DNA of 28,093 nt from Dunaliella salina (GCA_002284615.2 MU069470.1:442958-471050); one strand, 5' to 3'; positions 9,030 through 20,430 are shown, counted from the first letter of the stretch. Numbers and translations: made by a program. The notes: generated from the letters alone by a model not told the origin.

Positions 9030-9660
9030 GGGCATAAACCTCCTTTCAGGCCTATTTTCAGACTTAGCCCATTAGAGCTAGCTGAAGTAGAGACTCAAGT
9101 AAAGGAATTGCTCAAGCAAGGATTAATTGAGCCATGCTCGTCTCCTTATGGAGCCCCAGTGTTGTTTGTAGCTAAAAAGGATGGTTCTCTGCGTATGCCA
9201 CAGTGTGCATTGACTACCGGGCACTTGACAAAATTACTGTAAAGGATAAATACCCGCTACCTTGTACAGATCAGCTTTTAGGTTCTTTTCCGGTTGCATC
9301 GTGAGATGCGTGAGGATGTTGCATTTACAGAGCAAAATACAAAAAGATGGAGACATTATACTAGGGAACAGGAAAGTACACAGGTCACACATCTCACTTC
9401 CTGCAACCTCCAAGAACCTGAGTTCTTTTGCAAGCAAAGAACTCAGTGATTCTCTGGCAGGTGCCAAAGTTTTTACCAGCCTAGATTTGCAACCTGCTTA
9501 CCACCAAATTCGAATCACACCGGAAGATATTCCTAAGACAGCTTTCAGAACCCCGTTTGGTCATTATCAGTTCAAAGTCTTAAGCTTTGGGTTGACCAAT
9601 GCCCCAGAAACTTTTCAGGCTGCTATGAATGATCTATTTGGACCTTTTCCCAACATGTGA
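9030..9660 (+). pseudogene. Gypsy reverse transcriptase, split and lacking YxDD
   Basis: Recognisable blocks: [68 protein letters not shown], then after the 9279-9419 insertion [60 protein letters not shown]. After DLFGPFPNM a TGA is followed directly by KCEFEKPEVKFLGH, skipping the roughly 50-60 residues that normally hold the YxDD catalytic motif. RT is therefore dead by deletion as well as by stops. Confidence 0.9.
9279..9419. mobile_element. 141-bp foldback/MITE-like insertion in gypsy RT
   Basis: Interrupts the codon run for DQLL-DSLAG. Left end AGGTTCTT..GGTTGCA..GTGAGATG; the reverse complement of the right end gives AGGTTCTT..GGTTGCA..GTGAGATG, about 27 matching bases over 35. No coding capacity. 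A second 9-bp inverted repeat, GAGTTCTTT..AAAGAACTC (9420-9444), adjoins the right end and is also absent from the expected RT sequence. No clear target duplication is visible. Confidence 0.7.
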
Positions 9661-9959
9661 AAGTGTGAATTTGAAAAACCTGAAGTAAAGTTCTTGGGAC
9701 ATTTAGTGGGTGCTGATGGTGTCAAAGTAGACCCGGCAAAAGCGTCAGTCATCACTAACTGGCCAGTTCCAAACTATATCTCTGCCTTGAGATCGTTTGT
9801 AGGCATAGCAACTTACTTCAGAACATTCATAAGAAATTTTTCTAAGATGGTTGCACCCCTAACAAACCTCACCAAGAAGGATGTGCCTTATGAATGGTCA
9901 GATACTTGCCAGAAAGCACTTGAGGAAGTGAAATATGCACTTACTCATGCTCCAGTATT

Positions 9960-10330
9960 ATCCTTACCTGATTTTACTAAACTTTTTTAAGTCATCTGTG
10001 ATGCATCCAATTGAAGGGTTAGGAGCAGTATTAATGCAGCAAGAAAGGCCATTGGCTTTTGAAAGCCGTAAGCTCATTCCAGCTGAGATAAACTACACCA
10101 CAGGCGAACAAGAACTTCTGGCTGTAGTTCATGCCTTGAAAACTTGGCGCTGCTATTTGGAAGGCCCTATGTTTACTGTGATCACAGATCATAATCCATT
10201 GGTACACTTTTACACTCAGCCAAATCTTTCCAGATAACAAGTACATTGGTCAGAATATTTGCAGAGAGTTAAGTTCAATTGGCTTTACAGACCTGGTAAA
10301 GATAATGTGGCTGGTCCATTAAGCTGGAAC
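9960..10330 (+). pseudogene. Gypsy RNase H region
   Basis: Blocks in two frames: VICDAS (catalytic Asp), EGLGAVLMQQERPLAFESRK, LIPAEINYTTGEQELLAVVH (catalytic Glu), FTVITDHNPLVHFY (Asp of TDH), VKFNWLYRPGKDNVAGPLS. A frameshift separates CDAS from EGLGAV, and a TAA interrupts the run before QVHWSEYLQ. A K/P/E-rich spacer follows up to 10612. Confidence 0.85.
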
Positions 10331-10778
10331 CCTCCGCAAGGTCAGCTCCAAGTAAACTTTGCTATTCTGGTGCTCCTTTTAGCTCTGCAAACGCGTAGCA
10401 AAGGACAAAAGCCTAAAGAACCAATGCACACAGTAAAACAGTGTTTGCCAAAACAAAACAAAAGAAAAAGAAACGTATCTCTTCCTTTAATACCATCACC
10501 ACCCCTTCAGGAAAATGAAAACTTGGAATCTCCTCAGCAAAACACAGATTCTTTAAGCGAGGAGGAGGAACGCAAGGCGGCATATGCCACGAATAATCCT
10601 TCTTCTGTATAGAATGTGACTGGGTTGCCTGAGATTAGTCTGCAAACCGGACAGGAGGTGGCTGATGTCTTGGGTTCTATCCGGCGAGCTTATAGGGAGG
10701 ATCCTAAGTTTTCAAAGAGCTTTCACTTCAAAGCTAATCAACAAGAATGGTTGATGGTACACAAAGGATGAGCGTTTA

Positions 10779-11090
10779 GTGATCCCTGATGTAGATGCCG
10801 TTAAACACGCCATTATACACATTAACTACGCAGCACAATGCAAGGGTCATGTAGGATCCCTAAAAACCCAGCATATGGTTGAGAGAAATTTTTGGTGGCC
10901 AACCATTGGATCTGACGTTAGACGTTTTGTCCAAGCTTGCCCTCAACGCCAGATTAATAAAACTGGTAACCAGAAAACTGGTAGACTTTTAACTCCTCTA
11001 CCTATACCCTCTGGACCTTGGGAAAGCGTAAGCATGGATTTTATTACTCAACTTCCAAAAACAAAGGAAGCCACGGCGCCATCTTTGTAG
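10779..11090 (+). pseudogene. Gypsy integrase, N-terminal part, truncated
   Basis: The zinc-binding HHCC region is visible: a histidine pair around HINYAAQCKGHVGSLKTQH, FWWPTIGSDVRRFVQACPQR; the last Cys is replaced by Arg. The core begins WESVSMDFITQLPKTK with the first Asp of DDE. A shifted frame at the end reads SHGAIFV, the normal continuation, and the element then stops at the AAAAG tail of the LINE inserted from 11091. The remaining catalytic residues are not found on the far side. Confidence 0.85.
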
Positions 11091-11226
11091 AAAAGAAAAG
11101 AAAAGTCTATGCAAGCCAAAGGCCGCGTGCATAAGGGAAGAACCCCTAACAAAAGTTAGAGGCCTCACCAGGAGGCCCTCTACCTGAACTAGACATGACT
11201 AGCCTAGGAGAGAGCAAGAGACAAAA
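11091..11226 (-). other. 3'UTR and tail of the minus LINE
   Basis: Follows the ASNPPDPH stop codon. Contains inverted repeats AGAGGCCT..AGGCCCTCT, CTAAC-AAAA-GTTAG and GGCC-AAA-GGCC, then (AAAAG)3 on the plus strand. The same order is found at 22185-22273 and 22861-23010. Such hairpins may be the template signals recognised during target-primed reverse transcription (inference). Confidence 0.7.
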
Positions 11227-12099
11227 CTAATGGGGATCCGGAGGATTGCTTGCCATGCCCCTGAGCGCTCGGACTCTTCTTCTTCCATCCTCAGCCGCCT
11301 CCGCGCGCCCAGCAACCCCCCTCCCAGATGCCCCCTGAAAGCAAAGTGCATGTCTAGTGCTAATGATGGTGGATAATCTTTGGATGGCATGGTTGCTAAG
11401 CTGGGATGCTAGCGATTTAGCTTTTGGTTTGGTCAGGCCCAGATTTATAAGAGGTGTAATTACCAATTACAGTGTAAAATCATTGTAAATTGTGCCACCC
11501 ACGCCAACTAAGATGATGTGCAAAGTCACTTTGTTATTCCTGTTTGGGTTTCTTAAGCTGCGTGTTTTCAGTCTGTTTATGATGTTGGAATGTTGAGCCT
11601 GCGCACGTTCTAAAGTGATGAAGGGATTTGTGTCAGGGCAGAATGTAAGTTCAACGAGGTGGATGTCCCTATCTCGTGGGGGGATCTTGGAAGGATCGAG
11701 GTGGGCTTGTCTGCCTGGGATAGGGCGCACAAAGAGAGCATGAGGGCGGCTTTGGTGCCGTGCAGGTGAGGCATTGCCATTTGGGAAAACCCAGTCTGGA
11801 ATAGCTCGAGAGGTGTTTTCAGGGACTTGTATGCCTTGATCCAAAAGTCTGTCATGATTGCAGCAATCCATGCTAATGAGGGATGAGCCATATCGGCCTT
11901 TACTGAGGGCTTCTACACAGAGACTAAGGGCCGCATTGTGTCTGTTAGTGTGCATCCCACTCATTGTTGGGTTGGTGCACGTAAGCAGAACGTGATAAAT
12001 GTTGTCCGTATTTGCACAGAGTGGGCATCTATCAGAATTGGAAAAGTTGAAGTTGGAGGCATGACTCTGTGTGTACAGTGTGTCCGTTCGATACTTCAT
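11227..12099 (-). pseudogene. LINE zinc finger and restriction-like endonuclease domain (minus copy)
   Basis: Begins near CPLCANTDNIYHVLLTC (C-x2-C-x7-H-x4-C), then MHTNRHNAALSLCVEALSKG, RPHALFVRP and HLVELTFCPDTNPF, VTLHIILVGVGGTIYNDF. In the plus-strand copy the corresponding residues are RPDAL and HLVEVKYCEDTRP, the PD-(D/E)XK signature; here Asp is His and Lys is Thr. A TAA at 11467-11469 interrupts the frame, which then continues as ITPLINLGLTKPKAKSLASQ to the TAG at 11227. Inactive. Confidence 0.75.
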
Positions 12100-12399
12100 A
12101 AGATTTATTCGTTGTTTTAGGGTAATCTTTGGATTTTTTCAGAAGGAGTTGCTAATCTCCTTGTTTGCAAGTTGAGATATTGGATTGTAAGCTTCAGTGT
12201 TGGCATTGTTGGTGGGTGGTGTGGCATCGCTAAGCTTCTGCCATCTCTGGTAGTGGTATCCAGAGGTGTCAGCAGAGCCAAGCTTGTGTTTCTTGTGCAT
12301 GTGTGTTTTAAGTTTGTCGCTCAGGTTGGTGAGATAGTGCATCGGGAACGTGTGGGAGCGGTGCATGCCATCATTTTGTGTGGAAGAGGTCTTCAATGA

Positions 12400-13105
12400 A
12401 AGCCAATAAAAATTGTGGAAAGGGTCCCTGGCATCTGGAAGTGCAATGTCTACGGCGTGAGAGAGGGCTGCGGTGCGAGCGCAAGCGTCGGCCCCCTCAT
12501 TTCCTATGATGTCAGAGTGGGCTTTGGATTTTGTAAAAATGGATAGGGTGAGGAGAGTGCTCTAATATGGTCGATATTGCATGAATGAGCTCTGCATGTA
12601 GGTGATACCTCGTACGCATCGGTTTAAGGGTTTGATTCAAAAAGGGCAGGATGCACTATCACTGATAATCTATCAGTGGCAATCTCAGTTCGCTCGTGTT
12701 GGAGTGCAACAAGGATACCCACAAGTTCTGCTCTGGTGATGGTATTGGTTGGCCCATGGCCATTGGGTTTTATGTGCAGTTGCAAGTGTTGGGAGGGGGA
12801 GCAGTGTCACTTTCTGGTTTGTAAACACCTGAACCGAATAGGGGTGGGGGAATCATCATTTTTGTGTTTGATTACACTGCCATCAGTGTAGGTCATTTTT
12901 CTCCAGTCCTTGATTTTGGGTGTGAACTTGTTCTTTTTGAAGTTGGCAGGGGTGAATGCTGCCCTTTCCTAAGGGCACTTGTGTGAGCAGCTATGGGTGT
13001 CAGGGGGGAGTGCTTGGAATTTCTTTTTCCAAAGTATTTGATGCAAGGTGGAGGTGGGTACGCAGCGTCGTGACAGGATTTGGTATATCCAAGGATAGCC
13101 AACAA
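12400..13105 (-). pseudogene. LINE RNase H domain (minus copy)
   Basis: Frame-broken type I RNase H: WRKMTYTDGS (first Asp), NTITRAELVGILVALQHE (Glu), EIATDRLS (Asp), AHSDIIGNEGADACAR (final acidic motif). Spacing matches the plus-strand copy at about 20025-20410. Confidence 0.7.
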
Positions 13106-13590
13106 GCTTCTGGTGTAAGTTGCCTTACATCTTGTTGGAGGAGCTGGAACCAGTCTTTGTTTGCGGTATCTAGTATTTCTCTGGCATTAGGGTTCCACAC
13201 AACAATGAGTTGCATAAGATAGGAAGGTGGGGTAGGATTTGGGTATGGTATCGCTTAAGTGAGTTGCATAGGATAGGAAGGTGGGGTAGGATCAGGTATG
13301 GTATCACTTAAGCCACCTGCAGAGTTTTGTGTTAGAGGTGTATAATGCAGACCTAACAATGCAACATTCAGGAAATAAGGAGTGTTTGTCCAGGCCCAGT
13401 AAGCAAGAAGTACCTGCACGGGAGCGGGAATAAGGATGTTTGCAGAAATGTTATCAATTGTAATCAGACCAACAAGGCACTGGGATACAATGCAATCATG
13501 AAAAACAATGCAATCATGAAAAACACACGAGTACTCTGAGTTGCATGAAGAGAAAGCAGCCAGACCGTACACAATGCAAAGGGTGTCAAG

Positions 13591-14169
<579 letters not shown>

Positions 14170-14229
14170 ATCGGGACCCCAGGAAGACAGGCTGCTATCT
14201 CTCTCTACCTCTCTCAGCTTGAAGACTTG

Positions 14230-14345
14230 AAAGCCTCAGCACGAGTTGCCCACCATACCAGGTGTAGACAGGGTCATTTCCACCCCTCGCACTTCCGCGC
14301 TCCTCAAAGAGCTTGGTCTTGACTCTCACAAAGCCACCAAGCTTG
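14230..14345 (+). pseudogene. Stray C-terminal LINE segment upstream of the RT
   Basis: Reads RVISTPRTSALLKELGL then DSHKATKLDLLR and a stop, matching the C-terminal end of the LINE polyprotein at about 21420-21510 (GVIYASHTLEPLKELGL, DTFKATKL). The nucleotide match around GAGCTTGGTCTTGAC and GCCACCAAGCTT is close. It sits just before the RT-coding part of the same family, so two copies have been joined here or one has been internally deleted. Confidence 0.7.
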
Positions 14346-14370
14346 ATCTGTTGAGGTAAAAGGGAAAGAC

Positions 14371-16654
14371 TTGACCTCTAATGTCTTAGAGCAAGTCAAA
14401 GGCAATGAAGCCTTACATAAGGCAATCTCAGAGCTAAAAACACTTAATCCCAACCATCCTCTGCAAGAACAGCTGGAAAGTCTTTTTAAATCCACCAAAG
14501 AAACTATAGCTAGCATTGACCGGACCAGAAACATTGAACAAACCAGACAGGCTTGCAAGCAGCAATGCAAACTTGCTATCAAAAATCCAAAGAAAGCGCA
14601 CAAAGAAATCGTCAAGGATAAGAATGCACAACCAAGAGCTGGCCTTCAAGCCCTGCGGAACCCTGAAGATAACCATCTCAAAACAGAACCCTAGAAAATT
14701 GCACAAATTATAGAGAAATACTACAGCAATGCTCTCAAAAACGTCAATATAAAAACTGGAAAATACCTTCCAGGGGAAGCACCCAGAAGCTATCCTTGGG
14801 AGCAAGCAGGAGCATCAACACATGTTCCCGACCCCTTCACCCTCCAGTCTCAAATGACCAAAGATGAATTAGAGGGAACACAAGAAAGAGGCTGGCTCCA
14901 CTCCAAGATCCTTGACAAAAATGCCTTCCGCGAATGCATTAAGACTCTGAGCAACAACAGAACTCCAGGGCCGGATGGCATAGCTAATGAGCTCTCAAGG
15001 ATGCTCCCTTCAGAGATCCAAGAAACTATACACAAGCTCTTCATCTTAATGTGGGCCACGCGTCTCACCCCTGTGAACTGGAAAACAAGCAGCACAATCC
15101 TGATAGACAAGGGAAAAGGAGAAGAAACTAACCTTTCTCCTACAGACCAATAGGAATCGCTAACACGCTCTACAAACTCTGGACCTGTCTCATCACTAGC
15201 ACACTTAATGAATATGCACGAAGCGCACTCCCTGCTCAGCAGTATGCAAGCTGGCTTCCGCAAACAAAAAGATACAATTCACCGGCTCCAAAATGTGATC
15301 ATGAGCTTAGAAGACGCCAAATTCTTCAAGCAAGACATCTATGCCCTCATTGTGGATTTCACGTCTGCATTCAACACAACCGATCATGACCGCATGCTAT
15401 GGATAATGTATGACCTTGGCTTCCCCACTGATGCCATAGACACTGTTAAGAACCTGTATAAAGACGCCACCACCCTCATCAGACTTGCCAATGGGACTAA
15501 TACTGGACAAATTGCCGTTGAAAGAGGCACTATTCAAGGCAACACATTGCCTCCTTTCCTATTCCTACTATATATGGAACCCCTCATCCGCTGGCTCCAC
15601 GTAGGAGGGCGCGGCTACAAACACATCTGCATCCCAAATCAAAATCAAACTGTCTCGGACACGCACCTGGCCAACATTCTAAGCAGCGCCTCCTTTGCTG
15701 ATGACCTCAGCAAAACAAACGCTATTCAAAATCTTAAAAATTCAGGCCCGCAAGGTTACACTCTATTCTGACTGGGCAGCACTCATCATATCCATTAGCA
15801 AAACCAAAGTGACAAGCATCCTATACGGCCACCCGCCAAGAGACAAGAATGGAGTGACACCCTCCCAGACCCTTTGCCAGCAGCTGGAAGAAAAAATTGA
15901 CATACAAGGGCAAAAAGCACAGTTCATCACACCAGACACACCTTTTTGCTATCTGGGAGTAGAACTAACCATGAACTTGAACTGGAAGTACCAAATACAG
16001 TGCATGACAAGCAACCTCAAAGAAACGCTAGAAAACCTAAGAAGAGCGTCGCTAACCCCAAGCCTGATTCTAAAAATAATTCGCACGGCCATCATACCCA
16101 GCCTGACTTACTCTTTTGCAGTCACCCCTTGCACCCCTACAGACCTTGACATGTGGGATAATATGGTGGATAGAATTATTAAAGACAAGTTTGGTCTGTG
16201 GACTTGCACCGCTACTGCAATGATTCGAGAGGACACCTCACATTGTGGACTGGGTGTGTCATCAATATCTGTGGAATACCATAGGCGCATGGCCCTTGCC
16301 CTTACTCTGAGCCTAGAAGACCCCTCAAACAGACACCGCAATGTCACCCTGAGCCTCCTCACGATGCAAGTAAAACACTTGAAGGACCTAGCCACAGAAT
16401 ACCTTGCAATGAGAGAAGGAACAAATCACCGCATTAAGCGCCAACTTAACTACTGCATGAGAGCCCGCCAGCTCATCAGTGTCTACTCAAGCAAGCTCCA
16501 CCTTACAAAACAAAACATAAGCCTGTTCCTGGATGACTTCAAGATCATTGATGAGGCTCTCTCCCTCCATAAACCCCCCGCCCACTCTTTTCCAACGCTT
16601 ATTGCCTGTATCACCAAACCCCTCCTAAATCTGGACATCCAAGGACTTCCATGA
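14371..16654 (+). pseudogene. LINE reverse transcriptase
   Basis: N-terminal part is Lys/Gln-rich (QVKGNEALHKAISELKTLN), with one TAG at 14692-14694, then TPGPDGIANEL, RPIGIANTLYKLWT (frame-shifted), SSMQAGFRKQKDTIHRLQN, motif A ALIVDFTSAFNTTDHDRM, motif B GTIQGNTLPPFLFLLYMEP, motif C FADD (15694-15705), then TLYSDWAALIISISKTKVT and a long thumb to 16654. Motif B deviates: the fragment at 7.6-8.3 kb has GDTLSP. Frame changes are needed near 15150-15210 and at about 15730, the latter at an A5 run. The YADD-type box of non-LTR RT is intact as FADD. Confidence 0.9.
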
Positions 16655-18034
16655 CCTTACAACCAATAGCGGAACCCACATAATCAGTGTGGCGCAACTC
16701 AAGAACAATCACTCAAAAATGACAAAAAAAAGCCCTACACAGACTTGCAGCCTTAGTCAACCTACCTCCCGATGTAGCATTAACCCAGGACATCATACAT
16801 AACATTTTTGAAGGCAAGAATACTGCAGCTAGCTAGCTTAGCGCTAACACCCTCCCCAGGTACCGCCAAATCAACAACAGCCACATAAGCGAGCTGGTAG
16901 ACACATACTTCAACAATGCACCTCCAAACTCACCATGTCCGAGAAATATCCCCCTAAGTGCACATACACCATAACCTGTGCCCCCAACACAACCCTGCTC
17001 CAGAACCCACTACACACACCCGCTTACAGGCCGCCGCATCAATCTGACTAATAATTCAATCACTGCCCCCATCCAAAACCCTAAAAAAGCAACATAGAAT
17101 CAAGAGGCCAACCCAGCAGAAATAAATACCAATCAATCCACCACCTCCTTAAACACAAAAGAGACAACCTCCCTGCACACCACCTCCCTAAACACTGCCC
17201 CCTTTAACATCAATTCCCAGAGCACCAATTCCCTGACCACCACTTCTCACAGCACACAAGGAGCCTCCTCCACACCTTCAGAAGAGGCCAGCACGAACCC
17301 TGGAAACACTTAAAATACCACACAAGAGAACGTACAAGGAACCACAACCCAAAGGAGTCCCAACAACGCTGACAATAATCCTCAGGGAGCCGCCAACAAA
17401 TATGATGTGCCTCCCACCCAAGCTGTACCACTGAATACACTATCTCAAAGTACCATAAATCCAACAGAAGAACCACCTAGCAAGAGGACTTGATCTAAAA
17501 GCAAACAAACANCCAGTANAACCACANGAGCANCCTCCNTANTACAAAACACAACNCAAAACTACTTACTGCTNCCCACTCAGGAAATTCAGCAAGGAAC
17601 CACAGAGATCCCATACTCTGCCACCACACCCACGCAAGCACGCGTTATAACACCAACAATACCCCTTTGCACCCAGGAAAGCCCTTTAACCACCACCTCC
17701 ATCAGGAAAAGAGCCGCCTCTACCAACTTTACACTCCCCACCACTCAACCTAACCATCCTGATGCCCCACACAGATGTGACCCACAGGCTGTGTCTCCCC
17801 CCAACAAGCCACCCAGCAAGCGCACGCGATCAAAGTCACAATCAAGCTCCTTCCACACACAGAGGATCTGTAACCAAACAACATCCAACTCCCTGGCCTT
17901 ACAACACCATAGCGAGAACCTACCCCCCACTCACCACCAACCAAGCTCCCCTTCCAAGCCTCTCACCATGACTCTCACTTCCTCTAGCCAAGGCACACAA
18001 AACAGCCGACAGAAAACAAAGAGGAGAAATCTTC
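16655..18034 (+). pseudogene. LINE T/N/P/S-rich linker
   Basis: Coding texture continues beyond the thumb (KALHRLAALVNLPPDVALTQ, HISELVDTYFNNAP), then becomes a low-complexity Thr/Asn/Ser/Pro-rich region with several stops and about ten N bases between 17512 and 17574. A basic motif recurs: PPSKRT-SKSKQ near 17475 and PPSKRTRSKSQSS near 17810, about 335 bp apart, suggesting an internal repeat. It could be a flexible nucleic-acid-binding linker; function unknown. Confidence 0.6.
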
Positions 18035-18634
18035 TTGAACCTAATACAAACCTCTCCGTCCCTAGTATCAATCCACTGGGCCAAACAGCCCAACACACAG
18101 AGCTCTGGCACTAAAAAAAATAAATTGAGAAAATTAATAAAGAAAACGAACCCCCTAGACGCAATTAATACTATTTACAACTACGACCTAAATAATATCA
18201 CACGTATCAGTGATTGGAGGATTATTCCAACCAAGAAAAGAGACAGGAACAATGAGCCTCCCAAGCACCAGAAACAATACTTGAGTCACTTTGCACCCAT
18301 GATCATAGAAAAATGGGCCCTCCCAATGTTCAAACGCGCTCAGGTCACACCTGCCAATACCAAACCTGCCGCCCGAGCTGAGATCGAGTGCGTCTGCTGT
18401 GAGATCTGCAATTACAATGGCAGCAAAGAGCCCATAAACTCTGAGCCCCCCTATCTTGACATGTACATCTACAATGTCTGCCACCGAACCTACCACTGGT
18501 CTTGCATGAAGGAGCTCGGATGCCACTCTGATGCACAAAGACAGGATATAGACAACAACACTTATTGGGCCTGCCCTGCATGCACACCTCTCAGCAAAGA
18601 TGAGAAATTAGAAAGGGAATCAGCAAAGAAATAG
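18035..18634 (+). pseudogene. LINE segment with PHD-like zinc finger
   Basis: Open for 199 codons. The zinc-finger part reads ECVCCEICNYNG, an insert, YIYNVCHRTYHWSCMKEL, GCHSD, then YWACPACTPLS: C-x2-C, C-x4-H-x2-C and C-x2-C spacing like a C4HC3 PHD finger, with the usual third Cys position occupied by Tyr. PHD fingers bind histone H3 tails, and some LINE ORFs carry them. In this position, between RT and RNase H, it could guide integration to chromatin (inference). The frame stops at 18632 and resumes one frame over. Confidence 0.65.
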
Positions 18635-19584
18635 TACGCATTGATTGGGAGCCAAGCTGGGAACCTGAAGACATCAGGGAAGCTCGGCCCAATTTTCAAC
18701 AATGCATCCTTCAATTCGAGGCCTGCAAAGATAAACCAGACCTCTTTACTCCAGCTGCTGACTCTGAGCTAGGCAACCTTGAAAGCCAGGGATTTGAAAA
18801 CTCAGACAAGATAAACACTTGGAAACAGAAATTAGATACGGAACTCCGCAACAAGGCCGCCTTTGACATGAATCCCACGAACCCCCAAGCAGACATCAAT
18901 GGAATTGGCCGCTGTGAATTCTGGGTCACAACAGTTGACCTCATTAAGCCAAAGCCAAGCAATACAACAGATCCCCACCCCAGAGCAGATACTACCCACT
19001 CCCCTTCCATGCCATCAATACCACCTCNNGTGCTANCACAAGTCTATTCCAAACAAGNGGCATGCATTTATGGCACGGATGGAAAATGCAAAGGAATGCT
19101 AACCCCAGAGCGCATCAATATCCTCCACACTGCATTCAACAGAGCCAGAGACAATGGGATCCACAACACAATTCAGCCTCCACCCCAAAGCTTCACCTCC
19201 GAGCTCATGGGTCTTTTCTCACGCTCAACCTTCAACAACAAAATGCAACAAAGTAAGAAGATCAAGGATTCATACATGCGCATCCTGCCAGATCATATCC
19301 ACACTGCCATGAAAAAATGGGCTCTCGTAACCCAGGAAAAAATGGCCTCCCCCCTAGACTACAACCCCTGCCACCTCAACTACTGGAGTGAACACCATCG
19401 AGATAGGGTATTTGGAGCAATCCATAACAGCCTCTCTATCAAAATCTCAGGATTTTCAATATGCCATCCAATCCATGATGACCATGTGATGTACCTTACT
19501 CTCAAACATGCCATTTTTCTGCCATGCAACAAAGCCATGCCACGGCAACTTTCATGTTATTACCAAGCTGGGGAGGCCCTATGA
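18635..19584 (+). pseudogene. LINE connector between PHD-like finger and RNase H
   Basis: Starts IVRIDWEPSWEPEDIREARP in a frame shifted from the preceding segment; the WEPSWEPED string resembles the end of a chromodomain, but only that much is visible. It continues through ADSELGNLESQGFENSDKIN, an N-containing stretch (about 19028-19059), TPERINILHTAFNRARDNGI, SDHIH- and KMASPLDYNPCHLNYWSEHH-like coding to LPCNKAMPRQ, where the frame shifts. The last part has a counterpart in the minus copy (VLLAYWAW region). No enzyme motif recognised. Confidence 0.6.
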
Positions 19585-20430
19585 GCACAAATCCATACTC
19601 TAAACTCCTGAATGCCTACCCTTACTTCTGTCGCACATTGGGAACCACACCTTCAACAAGACTCAACTATGCCAAACCCCCCTTCTGGCTAAGCCAAGAA
19701 GTTGACCTTCCATGCCACTCCTGGAGCCTAAAAATAATTGCTGTTTGGAACACCGCTGCAAGAGTCCGCCTCAATGAGAACAACCCAAATTGGCTCACAG
19801 GCCTGAAAGAAGACTTCCGTGAGGCGAGATGGCTGAAAAGAAACGTTAGCAATGACCCAATCCTCAATCCCAGACACCCAGAAATTGAAACTGGCTTTAA
19901 TAAATTCAAAAAACTACCCTCTGCCTACCAACAAACCCCTCAGAATACCACTCTTCCACCACTCACATCATCCAGCCCTTATCTGGTACGCAAAGTTGAA
20001 AATTGGAAAGAATGGGCATACACGGATGGCAGCTGCCATGTATGTACACAAAAAAGTAATTGGTACAGGGGTCTACCATCCCGCCAGCGACAGCACCAAC
20101 CATGAACAACAGAATGGAGCAGGAATCACCCATACCATCACTAGAGCCGAACCGGCGGCAATAGCAGCAGCTATTCTCCTAGGATACCGTTACATTGCCA
20201 CTGACACTGTCAGTGACAGCCTTTGCTCTCTTGAACAGATCAGGAAGCAAATACTCTACCCAGAACTTCATCACCAGCACGTTCAGGGCCACATCCTCAA
20301 GATAATCATAAAACTCATACACAACTCACCTACCCCTATCCATTTCTTCAAGGTTAAATCTCATGGTGGAATTGTTGGCAATGAATGCGCAGATGCCATT
20401 GCCAAGCATCAGGCCATTCAAAATAATGAC
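19524..20430 (+). pseudogene. LINE RNase H domain
   Basis: IIAVWNTAARVRLNENNPNW leads into WKEWAYTDGS (first Asp, codon near 20032), then a frameshift, ITRAEPAAIAAAILLGY (Glu), IATDTVSDSLCSLEQI (Asp), PIHFFKVKSHGGIVGNECAD (final acidic residue in NECAD). All four type I RNase H acidic positions can be seen once the frame change is allowed. It would remove RNA from RNA:DNA hybrids during reverse transcription. The preceding stretch shares sequence with the minus copy at about 13000-13215. Confidence 0.85.

Larger units (their letters stand above)
8960..11090 (+). mobile_element. Ty3/gypsy LTR retrotransposon, degenerate pol
   Basis: Order is RT, RNase H, linker, integrase, as in Ty3/gypsy. 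No gag or protease is recognisable and no clear LTRs are present. Reading needs several frame changes. RT carries a foldback insertion and an internal deletion; integrase is cut at 11090 by the tail of a minus-strand LINE. The element cannot be autonomous. Confidence 0.85.
11091..13590 (-). mobile_element. 5'-truncated LINE copy (RNase H, CCHC, endonuclease), minus strand
   Basis: Diverged relative of the 3' half of the plus-strand LINE. On the minus strand: an ISANILIPAP region, IVVWNPNAREILDTANKDW, YTDGS and ITRAELVGILVALQ of RNase H, AHSDIIGNEGADA, LTNLSDKLKTHMHKKHKLG, CPLCANTDNIYHVLLTC, an endonuclease-like domain, a C-terminal segment ending ASNPPDPH, 3'UTR and an (AAAAG)3 tail as seen on the plus strand. 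It abuts gypsy integrase at 11090/11091. The 5' limit near 13590 is approximate. Internal tandem duplications are at 13207-13313 (54 bp) and 13489-13524 (18 bp). Confidence 0.8.
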
